A stretch of 64,000 bases of DNA from positions 186,001-250,000 of the forward strand of contig JAHDYR010000062.1 in assembly GCA_019828565.1 (NCBI GenBank). Direction: 5' to 3'. The notes beneath the pieces were generated by a model. The model made no database searches. It saw only the letters and a list, made by a program, of their open reading frames with translations, and was not told where the DNA came from. The translations under genes and the position numbers were made by a program. Below are positions 49,845 through 60,952 of the stretch, one piece after another (position 1 is the stretch's first letter; every line of letters starts with the position of its first letter). Source of the stretch: Carpediemonas membranifera (taxonomy: Eukaryota; Fornicata).

Positions 49845-52800
49845 TTACTTATTGTAGTGGAGCTCCAATATGGCCCTGGAGTTATACCACTCGTCCGGAG
49901 CCGTGCCGCAGCTGCCGCGGGTGTGTGTTGCCGCAGCTTCCAGCACTGCTCCCACCCATGGCGGCCGACGCCCTGGCACTCCCGCTATGATGTGGCTTTG
50001 TGTTCCTAGCGGTTGGTCTTCCAGCCACCCGGCTACTGCCACTAGCGCCTGCCGCCTGTATATAGTTGGAGGTAGTTGATCAATTCGCGTTCGGCTGCGG
50101 TGTGCATATCGGGTATATTCGCTTTGGATACCACGGTCGCAGGCATTTCCTGCCCAGAGTACCTCCTGCTTATGATGAGCGCGGCTCCTCGAGTTGTGTG
50201 TGGCTGTTGTTGCTAGCGGAGGAGGCGTGTTGGAGCTGTTACGCTACCCTCTTTGGCTTTCCCTCTGAGCATCATCTCTCGAGTAATCACACTGGTTTCG
50301 GGTGCTCTCCCGCCTGCCATTGTTTGCATTGCCTCCGCCAGCTAGCACTTCGAAGCGAAGCCCGCCTTGGCTCAATTCCGGCTACCTTGGTGGCGATGTC
50401 TCATGCTGTCATCTCCATCGGCTGTGCTCTGGGTCAGGGTCCCGTGAAGGTCGCTAGCCAGATCTGTTACGTTAATCTGCCCACTTGTTCCAGCTTTCCG
50501 ATAACGGACTTGTTCATGCAGTGAAGTCCGCTAGCGATGGGCGGTCAGGATCGGGCCGGTCGCCCAGTTCTAACCGCTCTTACACATGTCCGCTTCCCAG
50601 CACATCCCATCCCATCAGGCGGCTGCGGGCAGGCGGGCCACCACCACCCACACTCCTGTCCACCTCCTGGGCTTCCTTCCATTCATTCCATTCCGATCAG
50701 CCATAAGACTCCCAGAACAGCCACCGGGCGTGGAGCCTTTAGTCCATCCCACTCTCCGGGCAGCGATGTGCTTGTTCGACTGTTCTTTTCTCTTTTCTTC
50801 TTTGCGATGCATGCGCTGGTGGATGAGAGACCACTTGCTATCAGAGTCCCAAGTATCGGCCCTGACTCCATGCTCCGGGTAGCCTCCCATGAATTCGCAC
50901 TTCCGCATTTGGATTTGGTACTTATGACGATGTTCTTTCCTGGGCTGATACACAGCTTGTGTGCCACCTATCACTTCCACCATTGCGGCGGTGAGGACTC
51001 CGCATCATTTTCTTTCTTTGCCGAGATGCTCGTATCGTCTACGAACACATTGCTATGATGCCATTCCGGGTCTGTGGTGGGTGAAGCTTCGGTCGCAGTA
51101 TTGTCCTATAAATACTGGCATTCTGAGTGACGCCTGGCTAATCCAGTTGGCCGTAGAAATAGTATGAATAGAATTGCGACCACGCTGTAGCGGCTCTAAA
51201 ATTCGATTTCGGACCATAGGTCGGATCTTACCGCGTATAGGGTCCTCTCCATTGCAGCTGTACCTGCTCTGAAGCTAGGTGTGTGTACACCCATATTGAT
51301 CAGCTTGCTGACTAGGATGTCTGGGAACCGTGTGCAGTATCGAGCAGCACGCTGGTGGGTCCTGCTTCTTGAATTTACCCAGTTGGGTTAGGAGGGCGAT
51401 GTGGTCTATGACTGTGCTTTCCCTTCATGAAGCCGATCTACTGCTCTCTGTAATGCCTCTCAACTGTTGGTTTGAGCCTCCATTTTGAGTACCTTCCCAT
51501 ATGCTCGGTAGGGAGTGGTGAGATGGGTCGGTAGGATCTGGCAGTAGCTTATCTTCTACTTTGTGTATCGGAGATGGGCGGCCACTTCCACGTGGTGGGT
51601 AGTTCAGACTCGTATACTTTCTGGAAGAAGTGATTGCCCTGTAGGCCGCCTGAGGTCTCTCAGACATTCGCCCGTGATACCATCCGGGCCTCCTGCCGAT
51701 GATTTCTTCAGGGACTTGATGGCGGCCGTGACCTCCTCCTCCGTGTTGATCAGTTGTTTGGGCCGCCGGGATCTACTCTGGTCCCAACTAGGTCGCTATG
51801 CCACTACTGACTTAGGCGTATTGCCTCTGCAGCTCCCTAGCTATCTCGTTTTCCCTTGTTAAGATCGACCTCTTTCCTCTGAGGCATCGCCGGTAGCCCT
51901 GCGTGTTGTTTCTCGTTCCAGAACCTGTGGACCTGGTTTGCTACTTGGCCTTCTTGGTGGTCTTATACCTGCCCTTGCGCTGTTTTCCACCTGCTGCGTC
52001 ACTCCTCCTTGAAGCTTTCCATGACTTCTGGGCTCGTTGTTCAGGGTTCGCTTGATTTCCGCGGCGCTTTGTTCCATCGGGCTAGGATGGAGTTGCTTCC
52101 ACATACGTTCTCCGGGATCGCTTTTGCGATCTCCCTGGTCTGACTTCTGGCGGAAGTTTGAAATCCACCGATAAAGTTCCCGTATTTGGTACTCGATTGT
52201 AACATCTACATATGGAGCTCCACATCGGGTTGCGGCCATTCCCTTGCTCTTTCCCGTTGCGCTCTGGAGGGACATTCCGGGTAGTTTGTTCCGCAGGTTT
52301 TGGCGTTTTGGCCGGTTGTTTCTTCCAATGCAGTTCGTCCCAGAGTTGGCTCCACTGCCCTATGAGCCCAATGCATCTCCCGAAAGCACTGTCAATGACT
52401 CTGGCTTTGGCCCTCGTGATCGGTAGCTGCATAATCCAGCGTCGGTGGTATTCCCGCGCTCATGTATGTGTGAGACGAGAAAACTAGGTCTGGAATTGTT
52501 TCGCTGTAGTGTGGCGCTGGTGGCGCAGGCTCCGCGGAGTCACGGTTCCAGTCATGATGATTATCTCGAAGCCGTGGTACTCCTCTGACGATGTTTTCCA
52601 GCTGTTGGTCAGAAGCGGTCTGGCTCCGCTGCGCTGCAGTCGCGGAGCGTATATGTTGATGACCGCGATGGCCCGCCAGGGTTTCGAGGATGCTAATTGA
52701 ACTTCAGTTCGTGCCGTCAGATACTCCCACCATCCCAGGTTGCTGTGAATGTGGGCTGATCACCGTGGCTACGCTGGGTTAATCTTGCCTTTCTGAGCCT

Positions 52801-53030
52801 TGATGGGTTGGCGTGCCCTGCATGCGTATTATGGAGTCCGCCCAACGGGAGGACTACGGAGTTACCGTACCTGAATGTTTCCACTGCAGAGGAGGGCGTC
52901 TTCGAACCATTATTGCTTGCGAGAAGCGCTACCGCTATAGATCCGCTGTAGTCTTCATTGCCCGTTAAATTGTCGCCCAACATTGAGAGGAGACTATTCG
53001 CATTCAGGTTATTTACTGCCTTAACCTGCA
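49845..53030 (-). pseudogene. Family-B ORF2 remnant: endonuclease, reverse transcriptase, C-terminal domain
   Basis: Landmarks, each matched to family A: AIAVINIYAPRLQ (52,678-52,640; A has DILVINVYGP); DWNRD at 52,539-52,553 (A: DWNID); IHKVEDKLLPDP (about 51,572; A: IHKKGKPRVKPE); FPDILVSKLINMGV (about 51,320; A: VPRDILMDKLQGMGV); FVDDTSI at 51,034-51,045 and just beyond (A: FVDDTAV); SACIAKKK (about 50,810; A: SACIRRKQ); LGTQSHII and DEWYNSRAILEL (50,042-49,845; A: LGSAAHII, GEWYQERPILEL). The cysteines of the family-A CPLC and HIICEC motifs are mostly lost. No open frame exceeds about 140 codons. Confidence 0.75.
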
Positions 53031-53499
53031 CTCCTTATTCTGCATACCTGCACACTTTCATCTTGTTGTTGTTTAGCATCTGCATAGTTGCCTTCCCAAT
53101 GGGTGAGCGCCTATGTCGTCGTTGTTTTAGCACGTTGGGTGGGCCGCCCGCCCTGTGGGTTGTTGGTGGGCGGCCCGGGTGAGCGTCTTCTTTGCTTGAT
53201 ATTTCTCAGGACCAGAAGCATGCGCCATTCACATGTGCTTGGCCAGAACAGCTGCTTCCTCCAGAGTCACAGACGTGGCCCAGGTTCCTTCCCTCTTAGA
53301 CTGACCTAGGGTGTACCACTTTGCATCAGCCACGCGCCCTCTGGTGCTTGTCGGGACTTTTCATTGCCGATATATAGCGCTTCTGGCCTCGCTTGCATTC
53401 TTGGCAGCATCGTTGCCTAACTGCGCATAGGTGGGAGCGGCCACTTTCGGCGGCGCCTCCCAAGGCTGGAGTTCCGGCCACCAGACCAGGCCAGGTCCT

Positions 53500-56400
53500 C
53501 GATGGCGTTCCAGGCTTTGCCTCTACCGCTTTGGTCCCTGCGGGAACAGTTTAGAAAGAGTCACCCGGGCGTGTGGCAAGTACAGCCCAGCCTTCCTGGC
53601 GGGCTCCAACGCTGCGCCTATTCCGGCGCCTTCACTTCACCTATTCCTGCAACGTGCTATATATACACATCCCTTTAGACTCTGCACTGCTTCCTCCACT
53701 GCTTGGTATGGCTCGTTACTCATGCATCTCTTAGTCTGGTTCATTAAAGCCTGGTACCCACGTTATTCCACGATGCGTAGGAGGGCTCTTCTTCCCTCCC
53801 GTCAGCTTCCAGATTTAGGCGGCGGCAAAGCCTCCCTCGAAGCCTGGCCCTCAGGGACTCCTGTAATTTTGTTCCACTTGGAGCCTGAGGGCTACAGAAA
53901 CAAGAGCCGCCTCCGAGGAATTTTCTCCAAAAGCGATGCGCCGCGCTGGGAGGCGCTGGCGCTCCGCTCCGCTCCTCTTGCTAGGGCTTCCCTTTCGCTT
54001 GGCCAGCTGGCCTTGGAGTCGGAGCAGCCTCGTTGTTGCAGCCGAGACTTCCTCTTCGTAATGGCTCATGATCACTTGCCGCTCTTCTTCAGCTCTTCGC
54101 TCCACACCTCCGCTTGGAAGAGGCTTGGATGTGAGCACCATCGTCGGCCCGTGCCCAGTCTCCTTTGGAGTTTGGGAACTCTTCCCTTCCAGGGCGCCGG
54201 CGTGAGGTGCTCAAGCTTCCTGGCTCAGAGGGAGAGGCATCGCCAGAGTTGTAGCCTCTTTGTGAGGCGTGAGGATCCGCCTGTCCCAGGGCCCACGGGT
54301 GTTCATTCCTCAGGAGGTGTAGCAGGGCTTTACCTGGTGCCTTTGATAGTGATGAGACTGCCCTTGAGGTGTGGGCGTACCTGGCGCGGGTTGTGTTTGT
54401 TTCCCTTGCCTGCTGAGGGTGGCGTTCACCTTCCTTTAGCAAGGATATGGGTTTGTGACCTGTGTCCGGTTCTCGGTGAGCTGGGCCCTCAAGCAGCCTA
54501 AGGCCGAGAGCCACTCCATGCCTTGGTGAACTCGTTGGTGAGCCTCTCCCGGTGCTCTTCGAGGAAGGCAGGCTCTTTGACCCTTGCCTTACGGTCACAA
54601 CCTCTTTGCTCTCGCTGCGACCTGTGCCGTCGTTGTTCTGGGTGTGCAGAAGGAAGTCACAGGCGGATGAGGTAGTCTCATCGCTGGGACTGCATCCAGG
54701 GCCAGGAAGTGCCGTCGTATTGTTCGCTGAGGCGCTCGGGCGGCGTCTTCCAGGCTCCCTCCTTGCCCGAACCTGTGCAGATGCAGTCCTGAAGCCGAGG
54801 AAAGAAGTTTACACATAATGCCTGGGCCCTCTATCTTGGCGCCGGGTTCCTTGCTTACGATGAGGATTCGGGACGCCCGCTGGTGCTCTATCGCCGATGT
54901 TGCCAGGCGGTGGATGAGCCCAGGGTGTCTGGCTGCTGGGCTGAGCATGCATCATGTCTACACTGCTTATGGGCGGGACCAGCGAGGCTGCACAGATAGG
55001 GTCAGGAGGCTCGTGGAGTTTGACCGGGAGGTTGCTCCGACCTGTCCAGGGTGGTACGGTTGCCATAGAAGTCTGGCCAGTAGCTTCTCCCTTGCTACGC
55101 GGCGCCTACCGTTCCGCGTTTTCGGATAGGAGCTCAAGAGCCAGAGGGTCTCGATGGCAGGGCGGGAATGAAACGAACAGCTACGCTCCTTTAAGGACCA
55201 TGGGTTCCTTTTCCTGGACAACTGGAACTCTTGCGCGGTCGTGTTGGCCGTAATAGTTTCCCTTCGGACGCGGCGGTATTAAAAGATCACGTGCTGTAGT
55301 TTGAGGGTGTGATGACTCGCCCTCTATGGCGTTCCGGAAATCCTCTACAACCAGATTACGGGACGTGTCCTACTCTAATGATGCTTTGTGCGTCATGCTC
55401 CTCGTGCGCGATTAGTTCCGCTCCCACATCAGCCCAGGTCAAGGTTATACAGCATGTGGATGGCCAGGGAGAGTCTTGTAGAAAGAGCGTTACATCGCAA
55501 GCGCACAGTGACAGTAGGCTGGTGCGTTTCTGTGAGTAGCACAGCCCAGCAGGTTCCCTTCTCCTTTGCTGGTCCGCGGAGTCCAGACCTTGGCCTGCTC
55601 GGCGCACTGCCTTCTGGTCCTCCTGTGGGAGGGTCTCTCGGACCGGGCGGTCCCTCCTGGGAGGGTAGAAGAGGAGTGTGCTATTGAGACGTACACCGCA
55701 TCTAGGCCGGCAGCCGATTAGGTGGGTGGCTACTATGCCCTGGCCGTGGGAATCCGGTACGTGTTGGCGCTCGTGAGGACGGCGTTTCAGCTACGCTGGC
55801 AGTCAGGTGGATGGTGCCGGTGTCGCCCTTCCGACGCTGGGAGGGCATCGATCATTCCGCGCACCATGTGGTGCTGTTTGGGAATGTGCTTTCGAATCCC
55901 TGCCTGCAGTGGTGATGTCATCGACGAGGTGAGGCTGCAGCCGTGGAGATTCTTGAGCTCATCAGCAGAGCCTGGTCGAGGTCGGCCACCCAGATATCTT
56001 CGCCCTAACATCCCATTCTGCAGACTGGCGACGATATTCCCGTTAACTTGGTCAAAGACTATGACCGCCCTTCGCATATGACGGCCTCATCGCCTTGGAT
56101 GCGGGTTTGGGCCTTCAGAAGTCCAATGCATCCCGATCCAGCATCCTCTTGCCCTGCACGGGTTGGTGAGCAGGCAGGACGAATCTGCTGTTGGCTGACG
56201 GTTCACCCTTGGCGGGTTGTCACTATCACTGCCAGAAGGACTCTTCTGGCCGAACCATTCGGCGTTGGGCCGGGCCATCTTAATTGCCACGGTGCCGAGC
56301 CACACTTTCGCCACTGGGCATGGTGGCGTTCGCTAGTTGGAGTTCCAACCACCGCTTCGCAATAGAACAGCATTCAGGATCTGCGCTGCATTATGTTGGG

Positions 56401-59190
56401 TTGGCCAGTGGTCGGGTCGCGCCGTTTGTGCGAACAGCATAGGTTGATTGCTGATTGCCGGGCGGGTGGGTCCGTCCCTTTGGGCCGCCGTTGGGCGGAG
56501 CTATCACCTGCACTTGCTCTGCTGCGCACCATTATTCGGTGTGACCAGGAGGGTTTGCCTGGTAGGAGTGGAGTTGTCGGTTTGCTCGTTGCCCTTAGGC
56601 GAGGCCGTCTGTGGATTCGGTGGCGAGCAGCTTGGTACCCTGGTCCGCCATCCAGATGTTGCGATCACGCAGCGAGGGTGGAAGCGTCGCAGAGACCGTT
56701 GGATGAACTGCGGCATTGGCCGGGAGTAGTAGTATCCCATGCGGCCCACAGCTCTTTGAAGCCCGGAACCGTCCAGCGAAGCGCACTAAGTCTTCAGCCT
56801 CACTGCGCGCTGGCGCTCTCGTCGCCGGCAATGTTGAGGGCTGAATCCGTGGGTGTCCTGCTAACCAGCACAGGTCTGATACGCATCGGTCCTGCTGTAG
56901 CGGGCAGCTATCGCGGAGAACATGCCTGCCACCTTCCCGGGAGGCGACCCGGCCTGTCCGTCAAAGCACCTCCTGCTGTCTGCTGACGCATCCTCCCAGA
57001 GCCCGACCTAAGACCGCCGCATTTGGCGACGTTGTTGTGGGCTCTGTCCACCTGGCACTCGCTGTATGAGAGCCGGCTGTGGCTTGGCCGCCTGCATGAG
57101 GAGCCAGGCGGCGCTCTGTGGCCGAACCTTGTGTGTGTGCCTGAACCAGGCCCTGTGAGGCTTTGGTGACCACGACCTTGAGGTGCTGGCAACTAAGCTC
57201 GAACAGCAAAAGGATCTAGCCGGTGAGCGGAGACGATTACAGCAAGTTAGCGTTGTATCCCTCGAAAGATCACTGTGGTGTTGTTACGCTTAGCGAGGAT
57301 CGGTCAGCTGCTCTTCGGACTTTTGCGCACTCTTTCGGTCGTAGCGCTACGCGTTTTCCAAGCTTTGGTGAGCTCTGTTCCAGCTTTCGTCTGCATCTGG
57401 GTACCTTTCGGCCCATGGCTTTGTTGCATCCTGTGTTTGTGTGGCCGAGTGGTCTCGAAAAGTCCGAGAAGAGTCGGCGTGAATCCCCGAGATGGGCCCT
57501 CCCCCTCCCCTGCCCGCCTCCGCCTGGGAGACGTTGCCGGCGCTCGTGAGCTGGGAGACAGTCGAGAATGTAAATCCAGCTGGAGAATGAGGAGCAACAC
57601 CCATCCACGACAGCCAGCCCGCATCGGGGCGAGTGGCCGGCGCTGTTGGTCCTCGCGGTGGATTTTCCAGGCCGCACTGGCTTACCCACCCATGGCCTTC
57701 CGGTTATCAGGGGCGTGAGTGGTATAGCAGGATGTCATGTTTCTCTAGCATTTGGGATGGCGTTTCCCTTTCTCGGCTGGGATTCTGCCACCGCACCGCT
57801 GGTGATCCACTCCTGGGGAAGGGATCCTTTATCTTGCTATACTGCCTAGGTCGCCGTACATCCGGATCAAGTCGGCGATTTTTCTACTCGGGTTCCTCAG
57901 TGCGTACTTGCGTGAGAGGCCCTAGGGATGCTCGGGGAGGAGATCTTCTGCTCGGGCAGCAACGTACCCGCCCCCTGTGGGTTCCTGGGAAACGCGTCCA
58001 TTGCGCGGCCGGTGGCTCGGATGAGGAGTGTGCATTTTAGTGCTCCATCACCTGATGCATCACCATAGCCTTGTGGCGTTGCACGTTGGCCCTTTCCGAG
58101 CAGGGGGCGGGGAGGTGTGGCCTATTGCCCGCGAGATGCGGGGTCGGTTGCGAACCTTGCCAGCCATAGCCAGGAGTTCACCACGTTTTCGGTTCCTGTT
58201 ACACCCAGTGCCCGCCTGCGCCTGGCGAGCACCGAGGCCCAGGCATGCTGCCGCAGCTAAGGTTCAGCCTTCTAAGGTACCTGATTCCCCTCTTGGCCCC
58301 TCATGCCGATCACCTCCAAGGCCCAGGCATTGCCGCGGCGGGAGCCCCAGACCCCTGAGAGGGCTGGGGGTCGGAGTTCTTCCACCATGCAGTCGTCCTC
58401 TGTGGAGGGAGCTGCCCCCCGGGTCATTGGCATTGCCTTCCATCCCGCAGCGCCCGCGCCTCTGCTCCCAGCCTGGTGGGATGGGGGCCCTCGGGAGTCC
58501 CTCAGCGCCGACTCTTCCGCTCCTTCCAGGGGGAAAGCCGTCCCCCGCCGCCTCCAGCTGGCCCGGTCCCCCTGCCCCGGTCCTCACGGCGGCGAGGGGC
58601 GCTGCCCCGTTTGTCACGCCATTGGCTTCCTCCCCAGCTCGCTCGCGCCGTTCGTCGGCCTGGCATGAGCTCACGCGTCAGTCAGCCCCTCGACGCTCTC
58701 AGCACTTTGGATCGCATCGCTGCATGGACTGGCACTCGTGTGCCTATAGCAGCTTCGTGGACATGCTCCATGGGGGGACCGACGAGGATCAGCCTGTCGA
58801 GAACCTTACAGGCCATTTTTAGGCATTCCAGCGCACTTCTCCAGTCCCAGATGGTTATGTATCGCGGCAGCAGCAGGGCGCTCTCGAGGCGGGCCCTGCC
58901 CAGGCAGTATAGTCCCCTTCGGTTTCCCATTTCCTTGCCGACGGAAGCCCCTCAGCTGAGTTCCTGGGCGCCGGGACTCCTCAGTAAACACCCAGGGTTG
59001 AATGGGGGTTGAGACCATGTTGCTGCTGTTCCTTGCGGTATCTGCCTACCACTCACGGGTTGCTGGGCCCCGGCATTCTCCCCCTTCTCCCAGCGGGGAG
59101 CGCGGCCACAGGGCGCCATTTGGGTTTCCCTCCAGTTGCGCGTCATTCCTACTAAATTCATGAGTTCATACCTTGGTTTCGGCTTGGTTG
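53500..59190 (-). pseudogene. Family-B ORF1 remnant
   Basis: Expected ORF1 territory by colinearity. Supported landmarks: a charged coiled-coil-like stretch, SHYEEEVSAATTRLLRLQGQ (about 54,070-54,010); the Maelstrom-like cluster CATHRNAPAYCHCALA (55,543-55,496); ALDF plus a shifted E (about 56,120); RAVIVFDQVNGNIVASL matching A's GGIVLFDLSTGDILGHG; and VLDRLILVG near 58,800 matching A's ARRILFATG. The N-terminus near 59,160-59,190 is a weak match (VGMTRNWRET to A's MDNGRNWKAW). It appears longer than A ORF1 because of insertions or an imprecise boundary. Large plus-strand open frames here (53,431-54,501 and 58,028-58,822) are antisense to it. Confidence 0.5.
55496..56123 (-). other. Maelstrom/DEDDh-like motif cluster in family-B ORF1
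   Basis: CATHRNAPAYCHCALA (55,496-55,543) shares C-x2-H-R and H-C-x-L-A with the family-A motif at identical spacing. The upstream ALDF, with Glu restored after a one-base shift, sits at 56,112-56,126. The distance between the two motifs, about 0.6 kb, is nearly the same as in family A. The residue after L-A is Met where A has Asp, so the catalytic set may be broken here. Confidence 0.5.
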
Positions 59191-59430
59191 CAGTGGTGAG
59201 GGCCCTTGGCATGTTGCTGGGGCTCCCTCTGGACGTTCTTTGCCCTGTGGGTTGAGGAACGTCCGGGCGGTAAGCTTCCCTTGGTCTTTTGGATGGTAAT
59301 ATCCCATCAGACCGCTCACCGGGGGCTCCATGCCCATACGGGAAGTTTCGTTGCCCCAGAGGGTGCACTTTGGGGAGCACAGAGAACCAACCCAAGCACA
59401 GCGCCCGTCCGCTAGCGGGTTATACAAGGC

Positions 59431-60122
59431 AGGCAGGGTGGTTTCAGGGGCGACGGCTCAGTGCCTCCGGCGCTCGCATCTTCCAGTTTTTCTGCCACCG
59501 GCCCGTTTCTGCTTCCGTTTGACTTGGTCTCAGGCGATCTCATCGAGGAGGCTAGAGAGAGGCCTCGTGCGCCCCTATGGGTAGAAGTGGTAAAGAGTTA
59601 TGCTGTTCCTGCTGGTATTCCCCGAGCAGGAGAACTCACGATGCTGAATTGACCAAAAATGTGGCATTCCGCGCTATAGGTCACCGCCGCTCTGTTTTTG
59701 AGCTCTATAAACCTCGAAAGAATCGCCAATGGCTATCATTCCTCGGCGCTTGGCTTTGTTCCGGTTGGTGATTCCAACTTTCCATACCGGACATTTTAAC
59801 TGAACTCCTATGAGATGGAGGCCAAAAAGCCTCAGAAACAACTCACAAAGTACCATAGAGACGCCTGGACAGTCCAGCACCGCCCATCAACGCCGTCTGA
59901 CTCTCAACTTGACCGCAATGCGGCCACTCAGGCCCTGAACGACTCCTCCCAGCGCTGCCCCGGCGGCTGGAATTCTCCGGCAAGAGGCCGCACTCACCCC
60001 CAATTGAGCTAGAATCGAAGCCTGTTGGCTCAATATTTGTCCCACCGTTGCGGGGCACACCTGGATGTCGCCCCGTTCGAAGAGTGGCCCGAGACTTGCC
60101 CCTGTGTCAGGCCCAGCGCTGC
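59431..60122. other. No gene recognised; family-B 5' flank
   Basis: About 690 bp between the recognisable family-B leader and the small retroposon. Short open stretches only; the family-B 5' end probably lies near 59,640 by comparison with the family-A leader length (inference). Confidence 0.4.
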
Positions 60123-60137
60123 ACCTGGCAGCATGCC
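60123..60137 (+). repeat. Target-site duplication, left
   Basis: acctggcagcatgcc, repeated perfectly at 60,195-60,209, flanks the small retroposon. Confidence 0.8.
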
Positions 60138-60194
60138 TGAGGTGGACACCCCGGCACTGTATCAAAAAATAAACTCAAAAACTCAAAACTCAAA
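60138..60194 (+). mobile_element. Very short 5'-truncated retroposon with A-rich tail
   Basis: 57 bp inserted between two perfect 15-bp direct repeats. It has an AATAAA-like signal at 60,168-60,173 and ends in about three (ctcaaaa) units. This is the form of a severely 5'-truncated LINE or SINE 3' end on the plus strand. The tail type (CTCAAAA) differs from that of family A (TTTC), so it comes from another family. Confidence 0.7.
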
Positions 60195-60209
60195 ACCTGG
60201 CAGCATGCC
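60195..60209 (+). repeat. Target-site duplication, right
   Basis: Second copy of acctggcagcatgcc, directly after the CTCAAAA tail. Confidence 0.8.
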
Positions 60210-60287
60210 CTCTCGTGCCCACACACCAAGGGAACCGCCCACACCGAGCGTCACAACCATGTTAGAGACGCTGTGAGCGCCGTGTTG

Positions 60288-60753
60288 ACCGACGACGACG
60301 TTAGAGGTCGACCCATGGCCTGTTGCCAGGCCGAGGGTCGCGCTCACCTCTCGTCACCCCCGCTACCAGCAGGCCGATACCGAAGCGCCCAGACGCAAGG
60401 TGGCCGACCTCATGGTGGCAGGCGAGAGAGACGTGGTCGGGAACCGTGTCCACGAGGAAGTCTATGTCGACTTCGTGGTCAGCCTGCACCCGCGGGAGGC
60501 TGAGCTAGAGAAGCTCCGCGAGTACCGCAACTGGCAGGTCACCTTCGTGCCTGCTGCCTGCACGGTTCTGGGCGAGACTGAGTCCCGTCTGACCGAGTGC
60601 TGGGTCGCCCGCCTCTGTGCCGCGATTCGCAGGCCGGCCCTCGTGGGCGCCATCCGTGACCGGGTATTCTGGTCCATCTGGGCGGACAACCAGACCGTCT
60701 GGTCGGACTATGTCTCCCAGTGCAAGGCCCGTTGGGCCGAGCACCACCAATAA
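60288..60753 (+). CDS. Unrecognised open reading frame
   Basis: Open from a stop at about 60,285 to TAA at 60,751-60,753. The first Met is at 60,400, preceded by a protein-like stretch (RYQQADTEAPRRKVADL) without a start, so it may be an exon or a truncated gene. The composition looks coding: alternating charged and hydrophobic residues, such as EEVYVDFVVSLHPREAELEK and FWSIWADNQTVWSDYV. No domain was recognised. It lies between two retroelements and may itself belong to an element or a host gene. Confidence 0.4.
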
Positions 60754-60952
60754 TCTGCCCTCCCCACAAAATGCCGGAGTCGCGACTCGGCTGACTCGGC
60801 CACTCTAGGCTGCGTCGTCCCCGAGCCCCCCTGCGCCTCCCGCCCCATCGCCGCATCGCATAACGCATCCCCTGCCCCCTGCGCGAGAGTAGTTGCTCGA
60901 AATTCCGCGGAGTCGCGTGTTGTTCGGACAACCTGGGAAAGTAAATTCGGCC

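Larger units (their letters stand above)
49845..59430 (-). mobile_element. Family-B LINE, old and decayed copy
   Basis: Recognised by protein-level colinearity with family A on the same strand. Going right to left: leader-like peptide (59,427-59,158), ORF1-like region, Maelstrom-like motif (55,496-56,123), endonuclease pieces (52,678-52,539), reverse transcriptase pieces (51,667-50,683) and C-terminal domain (50,042-49,845). Spacings between these landmarks agree with those of family A. Nucleotide similarity is too low to see directly. Frames change often, so it is a fossil. The exact ends are uncertain; no target-site duplication was found. Confidence 0.7.

Noticed and set aside
53431-54501. 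356-codon plus-strand open frame
   Set aside because: Antisense to the family-B ORF1 remnant; low-complexity Ser/Leu/Pro composition and no recognised domain.
58028-58822. 264-codon plus-strand open frame
   Set aside because: Antisense to family-B ORF1; Pro/Ser/Arg-rich as expected from GC-rich reverse complement.
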